NCBI GenBank assembly: GCA_964560135.1
Contig: CAZLKN010000039.1
Location: 1-27,269, forward strand
Direction: 5' to 3'
From: CAZLKN01 sp964560135
GTDB lineage: Bacteria; Actinomycetota; JAICYB01
Length of the DNA: 27,269 nucleotides
Below the pieces are notes generated by a model. That model ran no database searches and was not told where the DNA came from. It saw only the letters and a program-made list of their open reading frames with translations. How positions within the stretch are numbered: position 1 is the stretch's first letter; each line of letters starts with the position of its first letter. Positions 23,142 through 27,269 of the stretch are shown here, one piece after another. The position numbers were made by a program, and so were the translations under genes.

Positions 23142-23723
23142 ATGAGCACCGCCGACCTCGCCCGGATCGCGGCCCCCCTCACGCTGGCCCGGGAGCAGAC
23201 CCTCCCGGTAGCCCCGGCGCTCGAGGCGCTGCTCCCCGACGGGCTGCGCCGCGGGGTGGTGGTGAGCGTGGACCGTCCGACGCCGGCGCTGCTGCTGTGC
23301 GCCGGACCCTCGCAGGCCGGCTCGTGGTGCGCGGCCGTGGGGCTGCCCGACCTCGGGTACGTGGGCGCCGCCGAGGCCGGGATCGTCCTCGAACGCCTCG
23401 CGGTGGTCCCCGATCCCGGCGGGGCGTGGGCCCAGGTGACCGCCGCCCTGCTCGACGCCCTCGACGTGGTCGTGACCCGGCCCCCGGCCCGGACGCGCCC
23501 CCGGGAGCTGCAGGCCCTCCGGGCCCGGACGCGCGACCGCGGGGCCGTCCTCGTCTCGATCGGCGGATGGGAGGGAGCCGACCTGCGGCTGACCGCGACC
23601 ACCGACCGCTGGACGGGGCTCGGAGAAGGGTGGGGGCACCTGCACACCCGGGAGCTGGAGCTGGCGGCCGGCGGGCGCGGCGCCTACGCCCGTCCGCGGC
23701 GGACGACCGTCCGCATCGCATGA
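23142..23723 (+). CDS. imuA': ImuA' mutasome accessory protein
   Basis: A 193-residue RecA-like protein that works with ImuB in damage-induced mutagenesis. It has the RecA-like order of segments (GLRRGVVVSVDRPTPALLLCAG, then VGLPDLGYVGAAEAGIVLERLAVVPDPG) but no intact Walker A. This fits ImuA', which is not an active recombinase. It is followed by imuB with an ATGA overlap (23720-23723) and preceded by the LexA box. Confidence 0.88.
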   Translation: MSTADLARIAAPLTLAREQTLPVAPALEALLPDGLRRGVVVSVDRPTPALLLCAGPSQAGSWCAAVGLPDLGYVGAAEAGIVLERLAVVPDPGGAWAQVTAALLDALDVVVTRPPARTRPRELQALRARTRDRGAVLVSIGGWEGADLRLTATTDRWTGLGEGWGHLHTRELELAAGGRGAYARPRRTTVRIA

Positions 23724-25300
23724 CCCGCACGCTCGTGGTCTGGTGCCCCGACTGGCCGGTGCGGGCGGCGGGGTCCGCCCAGGTTCCGGGGGCGGTCGTC
23801 CGCGCCAACCGGGTGGTGGCCTGCTCGGCCCCCGCCCGCGCCCAGGGGGTGCGGCGCGGGATGCGACGCCGGGAGGCCCAGTCACGCTGCCCCGACCTCG
23901 CGGTGCTCCCCCACGACCCGGCCCGCGATGCCCGCGCCTTCGAGCCGGTGGTGCAGACGGTGGAGGGGTTCTGTCCGCGGGTGGAGATCGTCCGGCCCGG
24001 GGTGTGCGCGCTGGAGGCTCGGGGGCCGGCCCGCTACTTCGGGGGCGAGGCGGCGCTGGCGGAGCAGATGACCGCCGCCGTCGGCCACGGCTCCCGCGTG
24101 GGGATCGCCCGGGGGGTGTTCGCGGCCGTCCTCGCCGCGCGGGACGGCGTGATCGTGGAGCGAGGGGGCACCCCCGCCTTCCTGGCCCCCGTCCCGGTGA
24201 CCGCGCTGGATCGTCCGGAGCTCGCCGACCTGCTCGTGCGCCTCGGGATCCGCACCCTCGGCGCGTTCGCCGCCCTGCCGCGCTCCCGGGTCGTCGAGCG
24301 GTTCGGCGACGACGCCGCGCTCGCCCACCGCCTCGCCGCCGGCGACGACGACCACCCGCTGGCCACGCGGGAGCCGGCGCCCGAGCTCGCCGTCCACCGC
24401 GAGCTCGACCCGCCGGCGGTCCGGGTGGACCAGGCGGCCTTCGCCGCCAAGGCGCTGGCCGACGAGCTCCACGAGCGGATGGACGCCGAGGGGGTCGTGT
24501 GCACGCGCATCCGCATCGAGGTAGAAACCGAGCACGGCGAGGAGCTCGTGCGTCTGTGGCGCCACGACGGCGGCCTCACCGCGCACGCGCTGGCCGATCG
24601 GGTCCGCTGGCAGCTCGACGGCTGGCTCACCGCCTCGAGTCCGGGGGGCACCCCCGGACCCCCGAGGAAACCGGGGGACACCCCCGGACCCCCGAGCGGC
24701 GGCATCGCGGTGCTGCGCCTGGTCCCCGACGAGGTGAAGCCCGCCACCGGACGCCAGCGCGGGTTCTGGGGATCGGAGACGCAGGGCGACCTGCGGGCGG
24801 CGCGGGCGCTGGCGCGCGTCCAGGGCATGCTCGGCCCGGAGGCGGTGTGCACGCCGGTGCTGTCCGGGGGCCGGGAACCCGCCGACCAGGTCACGCTCGT
24901 GGCGTGGGGCGAGTCGCGCGAGCCCGCACGGCCGGGGTCCCCCGGCGAGGCGTCCGTGCGGATCTCCGGCTGGCACCAGCCCGAGCTGCCACCCTGGCCC
25001 GGACGCCTCGGGGGCCCGGCTCCCGCCACCGTCCGGGCCCGTCCCGTACGGGTCGAGGTGGTGGACGCCGAAGACGCGCCGGTGGGCGTGGAGGGACGCG
25101 GCCTGCTCGCCGCCCCACCGGCCCGCGTGGACGGACGCACCGTGCAGGCCTGGGCGGGACCGTGGCTGTTGGACGAGTGCTGGTGGGACACCGACGCCCA
25201 CCGCCGGCGGGCCCGGTTCCAGGTGCTGCTGGACGACGGGAGCGCACACCTGCTCGCCCTGGACGGGGGCCGCTGGTGGCTGGAGGCCACCTACGACTGA
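23720..25300 (+). CDS. imuB: ImuB, Y-family polymerase-like mutasome protein
   Basis: A 526-residue protein related to Y-family DNA polymerases. It begins TLVVWCPDWPVRAA, has VVACSAPARAQGVRRGMRRREAQSRCP, and GVARGVFAAVLAAR-type helix-hairpin segments, but the catalytic Asp-Glu pair of active Y polymerases is absent (RPGVCALEARGP in that place), as in known ImuB. The C-terminal part (RLVPDEVKPATGRQRGFWG, and a domain ending WWLEATYD) matches actinobacterial ImuB. Residues ~306-327 (SSPGGTPGPPRKPGDTPGPPSGG) are an unusual insert in the linker. The partner gene dnaE2 is not next to it. Confidence 0.93.
   Translation: MTRTLVVWCPDWPVRAAGSAQVPGAVVRANRVVACSAPARAQGVRRGMRRREAQSRCPDLAVLPHDPARDARAFEPVVQTVEGFCPRVEIVRPGVCALEARGPARYFGGEAALAEQMTAAVGHGSRVGIARGVFAAVLAARDGVIVERGGTPAFLAPVPVTALDRPELADLLVRLGIRTLGAFAALPRSRVVERFGDDAALAHRLAAGDDDHPLATREPAPELAVHRELDPPAVRVDQAAFAAKALADELHERMDAEGVVCTRIRIEVETEHGEELVRLWRHDGGLTAHALADRVRWQLDGWLTASSPGGTPGPPRKPGDTPGPPSGGIAVLRLVPDEVKPATGRQRGFWGSETQGDLRAARALARVQGMLGPEAVCTPVLSGGREPADQVTLVAWGESREPARPGSPGEASVRISGWHQPELPPWPGRLGGPAPATVRARPVRVEVVDAEDAPVGVEGRGLLAAPPARVDGRTVQAWAGPWLLDECWWDTDAHRRRARFQVLLDDGSAHLLALDGGRWWLEATYD
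24641..24696. repeat. Two copies of a G-rich palindromic unit inside imuB
   Basis: 26-base units at 24641-24666 and 24671-24696 differ at one base and are four bases apart (30-base period). Each contains CCGGGGG facing CCCCCGG, so each can fold into a hairpin. The unit is in frame and adds about 20 residues of Pro and Gly. Confidence 0.85.
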
Positions 25301-25359
25301 TGCGTCAGGGTCGTCGTCCGCTGGATCCATCGTCCCGCCGGTGCTGTGATCGATACGCC

Positions 25360-25788
25360 TCAGCGGAACGGATTCTCGACCCGCACGCCTTCGTAGACCT
25401 GGTCCGGGTTCAGGTCCTCCGTCCACAGGACGGCGCAGCCGAGCCAGGAGGCACTGCGGACGATCATCGCGTCCCAGAACGAGATCGCGTACGTGCGCTG
25501 CACGTCGATCGCCGCGAGGACGTCGCGCGCCGCCGGCGCGTGCAGGCGCCACCGGGCCAGCGTCTCGACACGCTCCCGCGCATCCTCCACGCGCATCGGC
25601 CTCGGCACCTTCCGGGTCACGTTCACGAAGAGTTCCTGGAGCACCTGGATGCTGAGCGCTCCCCGGCGATCACGGCCGAGCTCGGCCACGAGTGCCGCCG
25701 CCGCATCGTGCTTGTCCCCGGCCGTCTGGTCGTAGGCGTAGACGAAGACGTTGGTGTCGACGAAGGTCAGCGCGCGCTCAGCGCTCAT
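25360..25788 (-). CDS. PIN-domain (VapC-type) toxin
   Basis: A 142-residue PIN-domain ribonuclease. The metal-binding acidic residues are present: Asp11 in FVDTNVFVYAYD, Glu52 in LQELFVN, Asp106 in FWDAMIV and Glu124/Asp125 in WTEDLN. The gene overlaps the upstream RHH protein gene by 11 bases, the layout of a toxin after its antitoxin. The RNA target is unknown. It is convergent with imuB, 59 bases apart. Confidence 0.93.
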   Translation of the reverse strand: MSAERALTFVDTNVFVYAYDQTAGDKHDAAAALVAELGRDRRGALSIQVLQELFVNVTRKVPRPMRVEDARERVETLARWRLHAPAARDVLAAIDVQRTYAISFWDAMIVRSASWLGCAVLWTEDLNPDQVYEGVRVENPFR

Positions 25789-26026
25789 GTACCTCGTCGC
25801 GGGTCCAGGTGATCCTGCCGCCCGTGCCCAGGTTCAGGCCGCGCTCCATGACCTCGATCTCGCGCCCCCAGACCCGGTCGTAGTCGTCGTCGCGGGCCAC
25901 GAGCTCCTCGAGGAGATCACGCAGAAGGGCCGAGATCGACGTGTCCCGCTCTGCGGCCACCACCTTGAGACGACGGACCAGGTCCCTGGGCAGGGCCAGC
26001 GTGATGTTCCGTATCTGCGATTTCAC
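25778..26026 (-). CDS. Ribbon-helix-helix (VapB/CopG-type) antitoxin
   Basis: An 82-residue protein. The N-terminus (IRNITLALPRDLVRRLKVVAAERDTSISALLRDLLEELV) is a ribbon-helix-helix DNA-binding domain; the acidic C-terminal part (DDDYDRVWGREIEVMERGLNL) probably wraps and blocks the toxin. GTG 26026 lies seven bases after a TACACT hexamer, with no ribosome binding site, so it is probably leaderless. Such antitoxins repress their own operon, and a small inverted repeat lies on that promoter. Confidence 0.88.
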   Translation of the reverse strand: MKSQIRNITLALPRDLVRRLKVVAAERDTSISALLRDLLEELVARDDDYDRVWGREIEVMERGLNLGTGGRITWTRDEVHER

Positions 26027-26033
26027 GTAAATA

Positions 26034-26043
26034 AGTGTAACAC
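26034..26043 (-). promoter_or_regulatory. Toxin-antitoxin promoter with overlapping inverted repeat
   Basis: On the minus strand TACACT (26039-26034) is a -10 hexamer seven bases before GTG 26026. GTGT/ACAC arms around one base (26035-26043) overlap it, a plausible operator for the RHH antitoxin. Confidence 0.45.
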
Positions 26044-26077
26044 CGATCCATGTGTACCAGCCGCGACCCAGCCGGCT

Positions 26078-27025
26078 TCATGAAAGATCGCCGAGGAACC
26101 GCAGCAGCGCCTCGTTGACCTCCTGTGGACGCTCCTGCTGGAGCCAGTGGCCGGCCCCAGGCACGTCGGGTAGCTCGCGCAGGTCGCGCACCCGGGCCCG
26201 CATCGCGTCGCGGGACATGAACAGGTTCACGGCGTCGGCCGCACCGGCCATGAACAGCGCCGGCTGCGCCACCTCGGCCCCCGCGAGCTGGGGCGTCAGC
26301 TCCCAGTTGCGGTCGTGGTTGCGGTACCAGCTCAGCGGACCGAAGAACCCGGACCGCTCGAAGGTGCGCACGTACACCTCGAAGTCGTCGTCGGTGAGCC
26401 ACCGCGGCGGACGGCCGGTGTCGCGGAACAGGTCCAGCACGCCGGTGCCCTCGGCCGGTGGCAGACCACCGGCGAACGCGCCGGGGTTCGTGGGGCCGTA
26501 GAACATCCGCAGCGAGCGGCGGACGTCCGCCTCGAACTCGCGATCGGCCGGGCCCACCTCCTGGAAGTAGAGCTGGTAGAAGAACCGGTCGCCGAAGATC
26601 TCGCGCATACGCTGCGTCGGCGGAACCTTCGAGCGGGCCTGGAAAGGCACCGACAGCGCCACCACCGCCCGCACCCGGTCGGGGTGCAGCAGCGCCATGT
26701 TCCAGACGACGGCGGCGCCCCAGTCGTGGCCGGCGAACACCGCGTCGTCGGCCCCCAGGGCGTCCAGCAGCCCGGTGAGATCGCCGGTGAGCCGGAGGAT
26801 GTCGTAGTCCTCGACCCGGTCGGGCTTGGTCGTGTCGCCGTACCCCCGCTGATCGGGGACGACGACGCGGTAGCCCGCCTCGACGAGGACGGGGATCTGG
26901 TGACGCCACGAGAACCACAGCTCCGGGAAGCCGTGGCACAGCACGACCACCGGCCCGTCGCCGGCCTCGGCGACGTAGATGTCGATGCCGTTCGTGCGCA
27001 CCGTCCGGTGGTTGATCTCCGTCAC
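26078..27025 (-). CDS. Alpha/beta hydrolase, epoxide-hydrolase-like
   Basis: A 315-residue hydrolase. The oxyanion motif is HGFPELWFSWRHQ, the nucleophile Asp is in FAGHDWGAAVVW, and the late acid/His pair lies in AGAADAVN and VPGAGHWLQQERP. Two cap-domain tyrosines, in FFYQLYFQ and SWYRNHDRNW, fit the ring-opening tyrosines of epoxide hydrolases rather than haloalkane dehalogenases. The substrate is unknown. GTG 27025 follows TAGAGT by six bases with no ribosome binding site. Confidence 0.92.
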   Translation of the reverse strand: MTEINHRTVRTNGIDIYVAEAGDGPVVVLCHGFPELWFSWRHQIPVLVEAGYRVVVPDQRGYGDTTKPDRVEDYDILRLTGDLTGLLDALGADDAVFAGHDWGAAVVWNMALLHPDRVRAVVALSVPFQARSKVPPTQRMREIFGDRFFYQLYFQEVGPADREFEADVRRSLRMFYGPTNPGAFAGGLPPAEGTGVLDLFRDTGRPPRWLTDDDFEVYVRTFERSGFFGPLSWYRNHDRNWELTPQLAGAEVAQPALFMAGAADAVNLFMSRDAMRARVRDLRELPDVPGAGHWLQQERPQEVNEALLRFLGDLS

Positions 27026-27031
27026 CGCGAC

Positions 27032-27037
27032 ACTCTA
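27032..27037 (-). promoter_or_regulatory. Candidate -10 box of leaderless epoxide-hydrolase-like gene
   Basis: TAGAGT on the minus strand, six bases before GTG 27025. The 50-base gap to the HNH-type gene has no Shine-Dalgarno sequence. Confidence 0.45.
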
Positions 27038-27075
27038 GGTCACGCACGGTGCCCACGGCCGAGCCGCTCTCTCGG

Positions 27076-27269
27076 TCAGGACGTGTCGGGGGGGCCGGGT
27101 GGCAGCCTGTCGGGTGGGTCCTTGCCGAAGAAGCGGTTCTTGATCTCTTCGCGTAGTCCCTTGGGTCCGGTCTTCCAGATCCGTCCGTCGGGGGCCCGGA
27201 GGGTGAGTCCGGTGTAGGGGTTGCCTTCGAGTTTCCAGCCGCCTTCGTGCAGGAGCTGGTGTTCGGGTA
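27076..27269 (-). CDS. C-terminal end of a DUF222/HNH-endonuclease-type protein
   Basis: The last 64 residues of a protein whose start lies beyond the right edge. HQLLHEGGWKLEGNPYTGLTLRAPDGRIWKTG fits the end of the HNH nuclease fold of DUF222-HNH proteins, often in many copies in actinobacterial genomes. A Pro-rich tail ending in PPDTS precedes the stop at 27076-27078. The HNH catalytic residues mostly lie beyond the edge. Confidence 0.7.
   Translation of the reverse strand, partial: PEHQLLHEGGWKLEGNPYTGLTLRAPDGRIWKTGPKGLREEIKNRFFGKDPPDRLPPGPPDTS

Noticed and set aside
24641..24696. Repeats in imuB considered as a small CRISPR array
   Set aside because: The units are in frame, palindromic, four bases apart, have no spacers, and no cas gene is present.
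25301..25359. Gap between imuB and the PIN-domain gene examined for a terminator or the start of dnaE2
   Set aside because: No stable hairpin, open frame or dnaE2-like sequence is visible.

Overview
The window looks like chromosome from a high-GC member of the Actinomycetota (Actinobacteria). The evidence is GTG and leaderless starts, a mycobacterial-type LexA box, an imuA'-imuB mutasome pair, SufU-type Fe-S assembly, DUF3105, DUF1918, a GH15 glucoamylase/trehalase-like enzyme, and the tail of a DUF222/HNH-type protein. The lineage within the phylum cannot be fixed by reading; a deep-branching, non-model group is plausible. No rRNA, tRNA, CRISPR array or transposase gene was seen.

Layout. 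Positions 1-9011 are almost entirely minus-strand: a lipoprotein (cut by the left edge), an M20 peptidase, a GH15 glycosidase, a polytopic membrane protein, gpsA, a DUF2087 regulator-like protein, a cysteine-less IscA-like protein, a DUF1918 protein with a histone-H1-like tail, a small unknown protein, an RpiB-like isomerase and Lnt. Positions 9056-11152 are plus-strand: a DUF3105 membrane protein, a four-helix membrane protein built from two copies of an HxxEH unit, and a small secreted cysteine protein with a repeat tail. A hairpin at 11210-11236 separates these from the convergent suf locus.

The suf locus (11258-20126, minus) makes iron-sulfur clusters. In transcription order it is sufB, then a three-gene island of lower GC (a LuxR-type regulator, a secreted protein, a beta-propeller protein), then sufD, a Rieske ferredoxin, sufC, sufS, sufU and sufT. 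From sufD to sufT the genes overlap or nearly touch. The same 26-base element (22 of 26 positions identical) lies just upstream of both sufB and sufD, so the two halves of the split operon appear to be co-regulated.

Beyond sufB lie a CBS-domain protein (minus), a Sir2 deacylase and a DUF892 ferritin-like protein (plus), and a secreted cupredoxin with Ig-like repeats (minus). Then comes the SOS-controlled imuA'-imuB pair (plus), with a LexA box inside the promoter spacer. The right end holds a VapBC-type toxin-antitoxin pair, an epoxide-hydrolase-like enzyme and the HNH-protein tail (all minus).

The observations most worth following are the split suf operon with its duplicated element, the undescribed regulator/secreted-protein/propeller island inside it, the duplicated HxxEH membrane protein, a G-rich palindromic repeat inserted in frame in imuB, and a recurrent leaderless promoter layout at seven genes.
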